Shown here in pieces: positions 15,301 to 24,406 of a DNA stretch of 64,000 bases. Made by a program: the position numbers and the translations under genes. Below the pieces are notes generated by a model. That model was not told where the DNA came from. It ran no database searches and saw nothing but the letters and a program-made list of their open reading frames with translations. The stretch lies in the NCBI GenBank assembly GCA_028015205.1, contig CM051521.1, forward strand, positions 72,276,314 to 72,340,313, in the 5' to 3' direction. This DNA is from Mytilisepta virgata. Lineage: Eukaryota > Mollusca > Bivalvia > Mytilida > Mytilidae. How positions within the stretch are numbered: the stretch's first letter is position 1; each line of letters starts with the position of its first letter.

Positions 15301-16688
15301 AAAATGCCATACCTATTTCTTTTGACCAAAAAAAAAGTAGTGGATTTGTGAAAAATTAAATACTGTCTAATATTCATATCAACCTTACCAAAATATTCAC
15401 CCTGTGGAGTCTTTTCAAATTCATCTTCCAATTGTTGTGTTAATGCTGCTATCTTTTTCTCTGCTTCAGTGGGACCTTTGGTTGCTGGAGTTACATTATA
15501 TGGCAGCTGAGCCTGTGGACGCACAGCCACAGACGGCGGATTCCGTCCAGCCGACTGATGAAGTACTCCTTGAACAAACATCCGCTGTGAAGATTGTGTA
15601 TATCGCGGATTTCTGGGTGGTATAACTGGAACAGGTTCTGTTTTATGAGGACCATGATAAGGTGGAGGTGGATTTTTAGGAACGTTTGATTCTAGAGAAT
15701 TTTTCCGAGATGTTATTTGCATATTGTCCTGCAATTGTTGAGTCAATGTTGCTAAAGTCTGTTCTGCATCGAAATGATTCTGTTGCATTCCGTTTTGATG
15801 AATTGGAACACGTGCTGGTATTGCAGGTGGTGGTGGTGTGTAATTAGGAGATGGATTAGAAGCACAAAGTTGTGGAGAAGAATAACCTTGCTGATACATA
15901 ATGTCATTATTTGTCCCTGAACTTGGTAAACTGGCTTTTACTTGAGACACTGCATGTTCATTAAATCTACTTTCATTCATTATAGGTATATTTCGATGTA
16001 CTAAATTTGATGGACCTTGATAAAATGAATTAGGTACACCATGGTCATGGGACATGACTATACTTGTTCTTGGACTTGGATATTTGTCGTACATGACACC
16101 GGACATTCCTGCTAGACTTGTCCTAGGACTTGAATTCTTACTCTCCAATGAATTTCCACTGTAACTTGAACGTGGGCTTGCCAAACTTGACCGTGGACTG
16201 CCAAATTTTTGTTGATCATAAGGCGGAGGGGGTTGTGGATTTGCTGAACTAGCCCGTGGGCTAGAATTTTTGGAATCATTTCCTGTTCGATAATAATCTG
16301 ATCCTTGCTTCCCAGCAATATTATAATTCATATTCTGCTGCAAATGTCCTGTGACATTACGATTACTGGATAGAGTAACGTTTTGTGAAAAGTGTTGACT
16401 TAACATTTGTTCATGACTAGGTGCCGGATATGCCTGTCGTTGAATATAAATACTACGATTAACATCATTTATATTACCTGAATTCGCCCCAGGTATCATC
16501 ATTGGTTTACCCTGTACCTCACTTGGAACCCCATTGTTTTGTGGGAATTTATTTTGCTGAGTTAAGCTCTCAAATTTGTGATATCGATCTGAATTAGCTG
16601 AAGAGTTAGCTGCCAATAATTTCTGACTTTGCATTAGCCGTAGTCTTGCTGTTTCCTGTTGAAGAGACGGTAAATTTGCCATGGTCAT
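3239..16688 (-). CDS. Ajuba/LIMD1/WTIP-family LIM protein, 3' end missing
   Basis: Seven exons join in frame on the minus strand: 15389-16688, 12834-12935, 10917-10984, 7276-7338, 6360-6490, 4181-4232 and 3239-3307. The product is a long Ser/Pro/Gln-rich pre-LIM region followed by LIM1, LIM2 and the first zinc site of LIM3. LIM wording such as [55 protein letters not shown] and [10 protein letters not shown] is diagnostic of the Ajuba/LIMD1/WTIP group rather than zyxin/LPP. Family knowledge: these are adaptors at adherens junctions that shuttle to the nucleus, bind LATS/Warts kinases and restrain Hippo signalling. The last exon, with the rest of LIM3 and the stop, is outside the window. An invertebrate genome normally has one such gene (jub-like). 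Confidence 0.9.
3308..4180. other. Ajuba intron 6
   Basis: No exon seen. About 3826-3990 is a fragment of the GAGGCTC family: it has the GAAGATCAAAATGTGAAAAG and GATGCCAAGTGAAGACAATA words and GCTCACATTG, without the final hairpin. Confidence 0.5.
4181..4232 (-). CDS. Ajuba-like exon 6: start of LIM3
   Basis: A 52-nt exon with a TTTTCAG acceptor and a GTAAGA donor, ending in phase 0. It encodes (R)[17 protein letters not shown], giving the first C-x2-C of LIM3. The wording parallels the same linker of vertebrate LIMD1/Ajuba. Confidence 0.92.
4360..5656. repeat. Divergent repeat pair with TACCCCC ends
   Basis: The phrase CTACCATCAGTCRAAGYGCC followed by GTGAGGATAAGTCAA occurs twice, at about 4710-4751 and 5301-5338. 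The right end is a CCCCCCAAAACTTCGTTTTC hairpin followed by GGGGGTATAAAA (5624-5656). A poly-G run lies at about 4755-4786. A GACGGACAGACAGACAGAC stretch precedes the hairpin. The open frames here are repeat-derived. Confidence 0.5.
5963..6226 (-). mobile_element. tRNA-derived SINE, copy 1
   Basis: Read on the minus strand, the element starts with a tRNA-Leu-like head: TGGCCGAGTGGTCTAGGTAG (A box) and GTTCGAATCTCACC (B box, about 6138-6150). It continues into a conserved body containing GGAGGCCGGAGTACATGAAG and GGGGTTTTACGCC on the plus strand, and ends in a GTTTGTTTGTTT tail. A 113-residue plus-strand open frame across it is an accident. It resembles bivalve SINEs with a shared central domain, inferred from memory. 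Confidence 0.75.
6360..6490 (-). CDS. Ajuba-like exon 5: rest of LIM2
   Basis: A 131-nt exon with a TATCAG acceptor and a GTAATT donor. It encodes [20 protein letters not shown], then ECLDGVPFT and a DNKIYC-x2-DYH end. H-x2-C-x2-C-x2-C and the final C-x2-D complete LIM2. It ends with AG of a split arginine codon finished by the first base of exon 6. Confidence 0.93.
6690..7153. repeat. Dispersed repeat with ~179-bp internal duplication
   Basis: The phrase TTTCAGGATGATAYCATAAC followed by TCCTTCATGAAAAACTACC and TTAAACCTGAACCTTAACC occurs at about 6852 and 7030. The right end reads TATGCCTAGCCTGCC, then TTAGAGGCAGGGCATAAAAA, a small hairpin. No coding is supported. Confidence 0.5.
7276..7338 (-). 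CDS. Ajuba-like exon 4: start of LIM2
   Basis: A 63-nt, phase-0 exon with a TTTGTAG acceptor and a GTGAGT donor. It encodes [20 protein letters not shown] then M. The CCVC pair gives the first two zinc ligands of LIM2. The SGFQ word in the LIM1-LIM2 linker is typical of the Ajuba group. Confidence 0.93.
7339..10916. other. Ajuba intron 3 with repeat cluster
   Basis: About 7983-10130 is a pile of GAGGCTC-family pieces. A left end lies at 7983-8020 (CTAGAGGCTCATCTGAGCCT). An internal phrase, TTCCCATATGG-TTCAATGGAA with CAATCCTGCAAARTTTCA, is present near 9010-9140 and 9755-9890, and again at 59580-59705. A run of C lies at about 9560-9573, and an ATT trinucleotide run at about 10205-10223. No exon other than exon 3 was found. 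Confidence 0.5.
10917..10984 (-). CDS. Ajuba-like exon 3: LIM1, second zinc finger
   Basis: A 68-nt exon, acceptor TTTCAG and donor GTAAGA. It encodes [20 protein letters not shown] then DYL, completing LIM1 with C-x2-D as the last two zinc ligands (C-x17-C-x2-D counted from the previous exon). It joins exon 2 through a split glycine codon. The open frame continues into both flanking introns, but that extension is not coding. Confidence 0.93.
10985..12833. other. Ajuba intron 2 with repeat pieces
   Basis: No exon seen. About 11860-12487 is a GAGGCTC-family segment ending in TTAGGCCAGGTGAGATAAAA. Inside it, a GATTTTTTTTGTTATTGTGG unit followed by AC[GT]GACAGACGACAT is repeated in tandem (about 12370-12445). 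Confidence 0.5.
12834..12935 (-). CDS. Ajuba-like exon 2: LIM1, first zinc finger
   Basis: A 102-nt exon between a TTTCAG-type acceptor and donor GTGAGT, phase 1 in and 1 out. It supplies C-x2-C (CFKC), an 18-residue loop containing ACQAMNNLY, and then H-x2-C-x2-C-x2-C ([10 protein letters not shown]). These are all four ligands of the first LIM1 zinc site and the first two of the second. CCSC followed by GRTL in the next exon matches the Ajuba/LIMD1 group closely. Confidence 0.92.
13171..13986. mobile_element. CAGGGTTCTC inverted-repeat DNA transposon, non-autonomous
   Basis: The ends are CAGGGTTCTCACTAAG (13171) and CTTAGCGAGAACCCTG (to 13986), a 16-bp terminal inverted repeat with one mismatch. 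AAAATT flanks it directly on both sides (13165-13170 and 13987-13992), a 6-bp target duplication. The interior has palindromes such as GATGAGTCCTGGGACTCATC and ATGCGTCCCAGGGACGCAT, and no open frame. CAGGG ends suggest an hAT-type element. It sits in Ajuba intron 1. Confidence 0.75.
14560..15040 (+). mobile_element. LINE-like 3' tail, copy 1
   Basis: The sequence AGAAGGCTAAATTATCT, then GAACTGGTTCTCATCCTAAG, AAGCATGAAATATTTGCCAC and CAACAATCAATCAATC recurs in a second copy at 19340-19535. The microsatellite-like CAATC tail suggests the 3' end of a non-LTR retrotransposon. A 37-bp unit (CCTGACTGTGGACCATAG) is duplicated near 14680-14755. Confidence 0.45.
15389..16688 (-). CDS. Ajuba-like exon 1: start codon and pre-LIM region
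   Basis: This exon encodes about 433 residues. Two in-frame ATGs lie at 16688 and 16682; the second sits in ACCATGG, a very good Kozak context, so the true start may be two codons in. The reading frame also continues upstream from a TTG, which I do not use. The protein is rich in S, P, Q and N. It has five SPR[AST]S-type motifs in the middle third, two PPPY motifs (PPPPYDQQ and PPPPYHGP) that fit WW-domain ligands, and [11 protein letters not shown] and VPVIPPRNP stretches suited to SH3 or EVH1 partners. Two related helices, [11 protein letters not shown] and [11 protein letters not shown], occur about 100 residues apart; the second leads directly into GEYFG and LIM1, as in this family. The donor GTAAGG begins at 15388, phase 1. 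Confidence 0.9.
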
Positions 16689-16902
16689 GGAAATTGTTGG
16701 TGCCAAAAACAATTGCTTGAAAACAAATGCTGTTTTAAATGTATTATAACGATTTCAACACGATGTCAACATTCAGGACCGATTTGTCAATATATTTGTC
16801 AACCACAAATCATTTGTATTTTTCAATCATCACAAACAAGTAAGTAAACATTCCCAACATATTATCGAATACACAACACATAACTTTGTGTTTTCTTTGA
16901 CA
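16689..16902. promoter_or_regulatory. Candidate shared promoter region upstream of Ajuba
   Basis: This is the 214-bp interval between the Ajuba start and an oppositely oriented ATG with good context. No TATA box or known element could be identified. The head-to-head arrangement is inferred and depends on the plus-strand exon being real. Confidence 0.3.
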
Positions 16903-17079
16903 ATGGCGGCATGCGGAAGAATATTATTACTTTCACATGTTGCACTTGTTTCATTTAATATGACATCTACTTATTTATACTTTGTTTCAAATCAAATTAT
17001 TATGAATATCAGAGATTTTCCCTGGAACAGTATTTATAAATCATTGAAACCAATGTCACATTCCATTTGGACTATTTTT
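16903..17079 (+). CDS. Possible first exon of an unknown gene (secreted/membrane N-terminus)
   Basis: An ATG in ACAATGGCG context opens 59 codons that stop cleanly at a consensus donor GTAAGT (17080), phase 0. The N-terminus MAACGRILLLSHVALVSF looks like a signal or membrane segment and is followed by an N-x-[ST] site (NMTS) and a charged region. I do not recognise the protein and could not find a convincing second exon. It may instead be chance in the Ajuba promoter. Confidence 0.25.
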
Positions 17080-18310
17080 GTAAGTTAACGCGGAAGTATT
17101 TATCAAATTTACCGTTATTTTTTCTAACTCCACATTCTTTTGTGAAAGGATCAAAACGGGTGTACTTCCCAATGACTCACATACTACCTTGTGTGTCACA
17201 CTTGAGGTTTAGTGAATTTTGGATAAACTTACAAGCTTTTTAATTTTAAGTTTATATGTTGAAAGCTTTGCATGAGTACGGACTAGTAAATAATAAAACT
17301 ATTTGATGACATCATCAACGATGTCTTCGTTGACGTCCGCTTTCTATTTTGAGGGTGGTACAGGGTTATTTTCAGAAGTTTTTCTTTTACGTTGGGTCGT
17401 GCTGATAGGTTACCGTGTTTCGTGAAAACCATGGAAAGTGAAATGTGCAGGCCCAATTCTTTATTTTTAGCTCATTTATTGCTCGTTCGCCCGTTTCCAT
17501 TTCATCCCTTTACGACCCCCTTTTTCCAAACAATTCTCAACTAACATTTATCATTATAGTTGGCGATAGTTGGTATGCATAGAACCTAATTAATGCTTTT
17601 AAATAACGTAAATTCTAAGTTAAGAGTCACGCTTAGATTTTAAACAAAATATATTTCAGTCATCTTATTTTACATACATGTAAGCGTTGTTCATTTCATC
17701 TTGTGCGTGTATATTACAGAATAGAATAGAATATCTTTATTTCAATCACAAAACATAAGTAGTATAAACAATAAACATAGAAGAACAGTTTGATTTCAAT
17801 GATTGCATATATATTAGAGTACAACAGGAAAACAAAAAAGTTAAAATGGATATATTTTAAAGTTGATTGGGAGTCAGCGGGTCAAAGGGACACAACTCAA
17901 TATTATACAATATACCTCACAAAATATCAGCTAAATATTACATGTATATAGTATACCTCATAAAATATCAACTCAATTTTATATAATGTGCTTAATAAAA
18001 TGTCATACAATATAATCATGGCTTAGCATAATTAGAACCTCTGACAGTATAATTATTACTCAGATAATCACTAAGAGACAGAACAAATTCTGCATTTTCG
18101 TTGGACATAACCCAGAATGTTCAGATTTGAAAAAATTGGATACTTGTGAAAAAAGTTTCTCTGTTTGTTTTATAAAGTGTACACTCAAAAATGAAATGCA
18201 CTTAATTTTCTATAGAAGTTTTGGTACCTCTCTGACATGAATGAGTTTGTGCCAATAAAGGGAACGACTAAACGGTACATGAACAGAATTTCACAAGACC
18301 AAAAGTCTGA

Positions 18311-19060
18311 CTGGACAGAAAGTCACACAACTGATAGAAAAGTCTCATGACAAAAAGTCACAATTCATATATTTGCATATAGATCGAAAGAACCTAAAAG
18401 TCACAATTTATTTCTCACTTAGACTATTGTATTTAGGACAAAAAGTCACAATGCAAGAGTTGTCATTCTGATATATCATGTCACAATTCAAATATTTGCG
18501 TATGAAAGGACATTTAGGACAAAAGTCACAATGAAGAATTTCTCACTTACACTAAAAGCGGGGAGGGGGGTTACTTAGGACAAAAAGTCACAATTCAAAT
18601 ATTTAAAGATATATGAATATATAGTTATCCTGACAAACAGAAGCCATGATCAGTTGTAACCTTGTTGTGCTAATTAATGACCAGTGACTGTTTATTTATC
18701 AATTAAGGTGTGGAATTTAAATGATTATTATTTCTTATTCTGTCATTCACCAGGCTGTTTCTTTTATAAAAATTATTCACATACCATTTATTAAATTGTT
18801 GATTCATCAATTGCCAGTTATGAAACTTTAGTTTTCTTTACAATTATAATAATGTATAATGTTTAATACAAAAAAACTTCAAATCTTATAATCCTGACTA
18901 CTTTAGAATGGTGGCCCAAATAGTAAGTCAAATTAAAATTGTGAATTTTTGTGCCAAATAACATGTCAAAATATGAAATGCGACTTTGTTTTAAATGATA
19001 TGTCAAATTATGAATTGTGACTTTTTGTCCTGTGACTTTTCGTCCAGTGACTTTCTCTCC
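18311..19060. mobile_element. AAAGTCACA-word inverted-repeat element
   Basis: The left end CTGGACAGAAAGTCACAC mirrors the right end GTGACTTTTCGTCCAG (19032-19047). GACAAAAAGTCACAATTCA or close variants recur at least six times inside the left half (about 18350-18590) and in inverted form at the right end (19010-19030). No coding. This is typical of a non-autonomous element with subterminal repeats. Confidence 0.6.
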
Positions 19061-19339
19061 TAAAATCGACTAAACAGAGTCTGGTGGCAAAATATCGGAA
19101 TATATACATGTTTGATAATATTTTCTTGTCGTATTAGTGTTATTATAACATCATTTCATCAATTTTATAAATATTTATCATAATTTATGGTTTGTTGCTC
19201 GTATTTATGAAGATCGGCAAACATTTTCGTTTAATGTCGTGGCGGAAAGAGAGTCTGGTCGAAAAATATCAGATTATATACAAGTATGTCAATATTTTCT
19301 TTTTTATTAACGTCATTATTATTTCCCCGTCTGTATTTT

Positions 19340-19535
19340 TTGAAAAAGAGTAGGCTAATGGCCGCTACAGAAGGCTAAATTGTCTGACCGTACCCAGCCA
19401 TCCTCCTTTTACAGTAACAGTCAGAATTTGTTCCCCAACCCTATTGAATTGTTTGATATATTGAACTGGTTCTCGTCCTGAAGAAGCATGAAATATTTGC
19501 CACTGGACGTTAAGCAACAATCAATCTATCAATCA
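19340..19535 (+). mobile_element. LINE-like 3' tail, copy 2
   Basis: It shares CTACAGAAGGCTAAATT, TTGAACTGGTTCTCGTCC, GAAGCATGAAATATTTGCCA and the CAATC-rich tail with the copy at 14800-15020, in the same orientation. Confidence 0.5.
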
Positions 19536-20151
19536 AAAGAAAGATAAGTAGGCGTAACACTGAAGAAAATAAAATTACGGATTTTGTTTGCAATGTGTTT
19601 TATAGCAATTACTGTTAATATTAAGCTAAATTTGACATTTAAATTACCCTTTGGGAGAGTAAAAGTTCATTTCAGTCACAGACGACTTAAATTAACACGT
19701 AGAACTAGACCAGCAACCGCATTATAGAAATTGAGGTAGTGTAAAGTCTCTTGGGGAGGAAAACGTCCATTGATATTGAGTCATGTGGTCAAATGTTAGG
19801 GTCACCTTTACTTAAATAGAATTATATAATTAGATAATACTTTATTAGACCCTTGGTAGTCCTTGCCCCTCTATTCATAAAATATTCAAAGTGGTTGAGA
19901 TCCATCTAAACTGCTAAACAATGTATATTCTTGTTTGTGATCATACGATGAATTCATATCCTGTAGATACCTTGTTAGTCTGAGGACAATCTCCACAGTT
20001 TGATACATGTCTGAATTGAATTTCTTGAAAATTGGTTGAGACTACAAAGTTCTATAAAACCATATATATTCTTCTTTGTTATAAGAAGACGAATTAAATC
20101 AAATATTTCTTTTAGTCCAAGGAGGTAATCTCCAGTCCATACATTTTATAA

Positions 20152-20968
20152 CTAGAGGCTCAAGTGAGCCTGAATCTCTCATGTGGATAATGAGGCATAA
20201 TTTATATGATATAGTTGCATATTCAATTTTGTTTGTATACCATTTAAGGCTTGTAAAGGACCTTCCATACATCCTTGCAGGTTTGGTTAATATTGACCTC
20301 AAGTTTCAAAGGAGATGGTGAAGCTGTGATTTCCCATAGGCTTCAATGAAAACCTATGTTCCACCGTAGCCATCATGTATGTTGCTCAATTATCAGGAAA
20401 TGAAGAAACATCGCAGAGGGTATCCCATTCATCATTCCTATAGAGCTTCCAAAAATTTGGCATTATAGTTTTAGAGGAGAAGAAATTTGAAAATTTGACC
20501 AATAAAAATCAAAAATTGTCTGTGGTACTATTTTTTATTCATCCGATACACATGAAATGAGGATATTTTTTTTTATAAAGGACTGCAATGCCTTATACCT
20601 GCAAAGTTTAGTTATTACTGGCCTTGTAGTTTCAGTTTCAATTGGGATTTCACATGGGCTTAAATGCAAACCTAGCCGCCATATATGCCACCCGATCAAC
20701 ACGAAATGATAAATCTTTGTAGGGGGTTTGGAAAGATTTGGCACTATAATTTTAGAGGAGAAGAAATTTTAAAGTTTGACAAATGAGAATCACGAATTGC
20801 ACCCGGTGGCCACGATCTTTAATCTGATCGGAATGATATAAGGAATGTTTATATAGACACCCTTCAATACATCATTCCAGCAAACTTTAGTTCAAATTGG
20901 CGCAGGGGTTTGGAGATGATGGTTTAGAATTGTCTAAAGAGGGACGGACTGCCAGGTGAGCTTAAAAT
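20152..20968 (+). mobile_element. GAGGCTC dispersed repeat, copy near 20.2 kb
   Basis: The left end is CTAGAGGCTCAAGTGAGCCT and the right end GGGACGGACTGCCAGGTGAG then CTTAAAA. The GAGGAGAAGAAATTT phrase occurs twice inside (20476 and 20756), showing an internal duplication of about 280 bp. Confidence 0.6.
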
Positions 20969-21036
20969 GATTAAATTTCTTTAAAGTGGTTCAGATAGAC
21001 CCTATCCCACACCCTGCGTGCAGTTATGCAAACCGC

Positions 21037-21181
21037 GGATAAATTTGGCTCCGCGGTAAGAAATGTCCATTTTATCCATTATTTACTGATATGAAATCCG
21101 CGGATACATTGGATCCGCGGATTTCATATCATGTTCTAATGGTAAACATAGATGTATCTTACCGCGGATCCAGATTGATCC
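21037..21181. repeat. Nested CCGCGG palindrome, 145 bp
   Basis: The inner arms GATATGAAATCCGCGGAT (21088-21105 and inverted at 21113-21130) are perfect over 18 bp with a 7-bp spacer. Outer arms of 25 bp (21037-21061 and 21157-21181), containing CTCCGCGGTAAGA, match with about three differences. CCGCGG occurs repeatedly in otherwise AT-rich DNA. Confidence 0.75.
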
Positions 21182-22599
21182 AGGGTTTGTATCCCATATA
21201 TAGTCATATTTGTCACTATAAGATGAATTCAGTGAGATAGTTCAATTTGCCAATCAACGGTCATAAAAGCAGTATTACATGTATTAATTGATGATTGGGA
21301 CCAATGAAAGATTTTTTGATATTGTATCATCTACATGTAAATATACCATTGATGCCAAAATTTGTTTAAAGTAAATGAAGTTTCGAAGACTTTATGAAGT
21401 GAATTTTCCTATCCGGTCCTATGTCAGTCAGTGTTGGTTATCTTAGTTGAGAGTCTTAGAGAATAAATTTCATTGCTGTAAAATTCTGCTCTCTTGCTGC
21501 ATGGTTTCAGAGCATATTTTCATGTGAATTGTGTGCAGTGCATGGGTCCTGTGTTTAATTAAGTTCAGGTGTGGAAGTTATCTTGATAAGGGGTCAGGGT
21601 CATCAGACACAATCTGGTTTATAGGAAAATTCTGAAAGAGTACCAACTTTATAAGGACCATACCGGCCCAGTAATGTTATAAAGTGCGTTAAAAAGATCT
21701 GGTATAGTAGCCATCTTGGTTAGCTGCATGACAGAATTCTGATAGACAACCACCTAAAGTCTATAAAACATGGGTGTAATTGGCTCAGTGGTTTCGGACA
21801 AGAAGATTTTTAAATGAAATTTCCGGCTAAGGCCACACCAGATTGATTTTTAGTTCAATTAAAATTGTGAAAAAAATAGGTGCGAGCGCTCGAAATTTAA
21901 TTTATTTTTTTTTTCTTGAGGACTATTATTTTCACGCGAAGATCAAAGTTACGTGCGGCACAATTTTTTAAACTAAAATATTGCAACAGATGGAAAGAAT
22001 CCCTGTTTTTTTACCAAATTTAAGAAGCGGGCGACATTTTTTTTTTAAATTTCTTGAAAATTGAAGAATTTGCGACTAATTTTCAACTTTTTTTTGCAAA
22101 ATGAAGCGGTAAAGAAAAAAAATTCTTCAATCTTACAGTCTGAAAATTAGAGAGGCGAAATTCAAAGAACTAAAATTCAATTTGATGTGGCATAATAAGA
22201 ACCTACGTTTGGCCATATTGGTTGACAGTCCATGTCATTGCATATAAGTTTGAAAGAAGACCACCCTAGGACACATGCTGCCATGTTTAGTGCTGTCTGA
22301 CTCGGTGGTTTCAGGAAAGATTTTTCAGTGATGATTGCGTAGGATTAACTCCTGATAAAGCTGCCATATTTGACGACGGACCAGTAGGTCATTAGACAAA
22401 ATTTAGAAAATAGATCACCTAAAAACCACTGCTTCAAAAAGATGAATTTTCCCACAGAGTCCTAAGTTAAACGAAGTTCGGCTGCGACGACCATTTTGGT
22501 TGAATGTTCGGGGCATAGGACACAGTCCTGAAAAATTCTAAATACTTACAGGAAACCTCTCTTTTAGTGAACTTACCTATTGTAATAGCATAGAACCTT

Positions 22600-23150
22600 T
22601 TTATTTTCCGACACTGTATACAACCTTCCCACATGATACTTTAAAATCTGTTTTTCGTGAGCTAATTCACCAATGTTTCTGCACTAAACAAGACTTACAA
22701 AGATATGCCTATCTGGTACTAATAGGTAAGGACAAGGCGTAATTTGTCAAATATTTGTCAAAAAAGAAAAACACACAATGATTCTTACAAAGAGTACTAT
22801 GAGAGTGATGTTGTTAATATGCGATTGAAATCAAAACTTTATGACAAACGTGATGATTTTAATTTACCGATTGTGAATTACGAACTTCCCCTTTCTTGGA
22901 AGTAACATGCCCAGATCTACAGCCTATTGGCTGTACATTTACAGTTGATTCCTTGCTGCCGCGTATGTGATTTATACGGGTTTTATCGGCAGGGCGAGAT
23001 TGCTGTCTTATAAACTTCTAAGACAACGTTATGTTCAGTCTCTGTCAATTTCATCCCTCCAAAAGTTTGACGGTCGTCATCACCAATTGATTGGCCATAC
23101 AAAGTTTTTATCTTGCGTATTAGACTAGATACCTTCTGGAATTGACACCT
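22600..23150 (+). pseudogene. Decayed reverse-transcriptase fragment (retroelement)
   Basis: Plus-strand reading with frame breaks gives YNLPHDTLKSVFRELIH, then SKLYDKRDDFNLPIVNYELP, and GRARLLSYKLLRQRYVQSLS near 22980-23060. These match, from memory, the RT and C-terminal part of a widespread invertebrate retroelement, probably Penelope-like. The catalytic centre is missing between the first and second block, so this copy is internally deleted and dead. Confidence 0.55.
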
Positions 23151-23859
23151 CACCTCACCGGACTTAATTGATACTTCACTGGCAATGCGACGGGTGCCGT
23201 TACCGGAGCAGGACATGCTCACCCTTCCGGAGCACTTAATGTCACTCCCGTTTTTCATTCTTTTTATTGTACATGTATCCTTGTGGCGTTTGTTTGTTGT
23301 GTTCCATTCTCCTGACTTTGTCTTTTCTTTGGACTTCGAATATGTGGACTTCCCATTGTTTTGTCACTTTGGTATTTGCCGATATTTCATGTTTAGGTTG
23401 TACTAATTAGATTAACCTCAGAGATTTCATTTAAGTTTTATAACGAAAAGGTTCGTATGGGATTTTTTTTTTATTGGGAATGGTACATTTTTACATTTTA
23501 ATAGCAAATGGTCTTCTTGTTCTTGAGTGACAAACTGTTCAAACTTATAAAAAGACATATAATTTATTCCTGGTTAACCAGGATACTAAATTTGAAACGG
23601 GAATGAGGTTTTCTCTGACACCAATAATCAACAATCGATGTTTTTTAATACAGGTGATAAATTTGTATAATCTCTTTGGTGGATGGGGTTTGAAATTAAA
23701 TGGACATTAAAAGGTTTTAATTTTGGTATGTATAGCTTGCTTGTAATATTCTGGCCTTTGACCTCTCCACCTTATAGTTTTCAGTAAACACTATACATGT
23801 ATATATTATCATTTATAGAAATCAGGTTCTCTAGATTTTTGTATGTATTTCCTGTATGG

Positions 23860-23962
23860 TCTAATGTTAAACTAAGTCCCCCGCTGGCAGCAATGTTGAA
23901 TGATGGATCGGCACCAAAGTAGCAAAACTTAGTCAGCACCTTTTGGTTCAGGTGATCGAGCT
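23860..23962 (+). repeat. GAGGCTC-family right-end remnant
   Basis: Words of the family interior (GGTCTAATGTTAAACTAAG, GATGGATCGGCACCAAAG) are followed by a degraded end, GGTTCAGGTGATCGAGCTAA. No left end was found. Confidence 0.45.
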
Positions 23963-24164
23963 AAAAAGTTAACCCCAAATCCCAAATAAACAAAGTATTC
24001 AATATAGTAAACGTATAATAAATTGTTGCAACAATCACTGAAAATACAGGGTCCTCAGCGACAGACAAATATAGATTACGTACAGGATAAACCTGTTTTA
24101 ACTGATTACCATCTGAAACTGTTAAATCTAACTCAGAAAATAAAAACTAGAATCAATTTCATTA

Positions 24165-24170
24165 TTTATT
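24165..24170 (-). terminator. Likely poly(A) signal of the modular gene
   Basis: AATAAA on the minus strand, about 88 nt after the stop codon at 24258-24260. It is the first clear hexamer downstream, in AT-rich 3' UTR-like sequence. Confidence 0.45.
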
Positions 24171-24257
24171 AACATCAGAAAATTTAAATTTTCTTTCTAA
24201 CATTTTTGTACTTAATCGTTCATTTTTAAATGTCATTTTCTGTGCGCAATTGTACAC

Positions 24258-24406
24258 TTAAGGATTTTCCCGCAGCCCCATACATTTGTAACTGACTTCC
24301 AAGTCGTTTATAGCACATTCACAGCCTTCATAGACCTTATCTCCCATGAAGACATCTAGTCCGCTGGCTCCATCTTGATAACAATTGCCATTAATATCCC
24401 TGCATT
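24258..24406 (-). CDS. Modular gene exon 22: C-terminal exon with stop
   Basis: 149 nt, from a TACAG acceptor to TAA. CRDINGNCYQDGASGLD opens like a module, but then VYEGCECAIND and YKCMGLRENP end the protein with five cysteines in a different arrangement (CEC pair). This looks like a C-terminal cap. Confidence 0.83.

Larger units (their letters stand above)
17080..24257. other. Repeat-rich intergenic region
   Basis: No multi-exon gene could be built here. It contains, in order, a TAGAATAGAATATCTTTATT repeat start (about 17720), the AAAGTCACA element, LINE-like tail copy 2, a GAGGCTC-family copy, a nested palindrome, unclassified GAGGCTC-like sequence (about 21560-22540), a reverse-transcriptase fragment and a second family remnant ending near 23960. 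The end of the modular gene and its UTR follow. Confidence 0.6.

Noticed and set aside
15294..15388. Extension of Ajuba exon 1 past GEYFG
   Set aside because: The frame stays open, but a GTAAGG donor lies right after the glycine split that LIM1 in exon 2 needs, so the extension is intron.
16112..16318. 68-residue minus-strand frame inside Ajuba exon 1
   Set aside because: Shadow frame of the coding exon.
3239..16688. Zyxin or LPP identity for the LIM gene
   Set aside because: The [15 protein letters not shown] lead-in is zyxin-like, but the LIM1-LIM2 wording fits the Ajuba/LIMD1/WTIP group much better.
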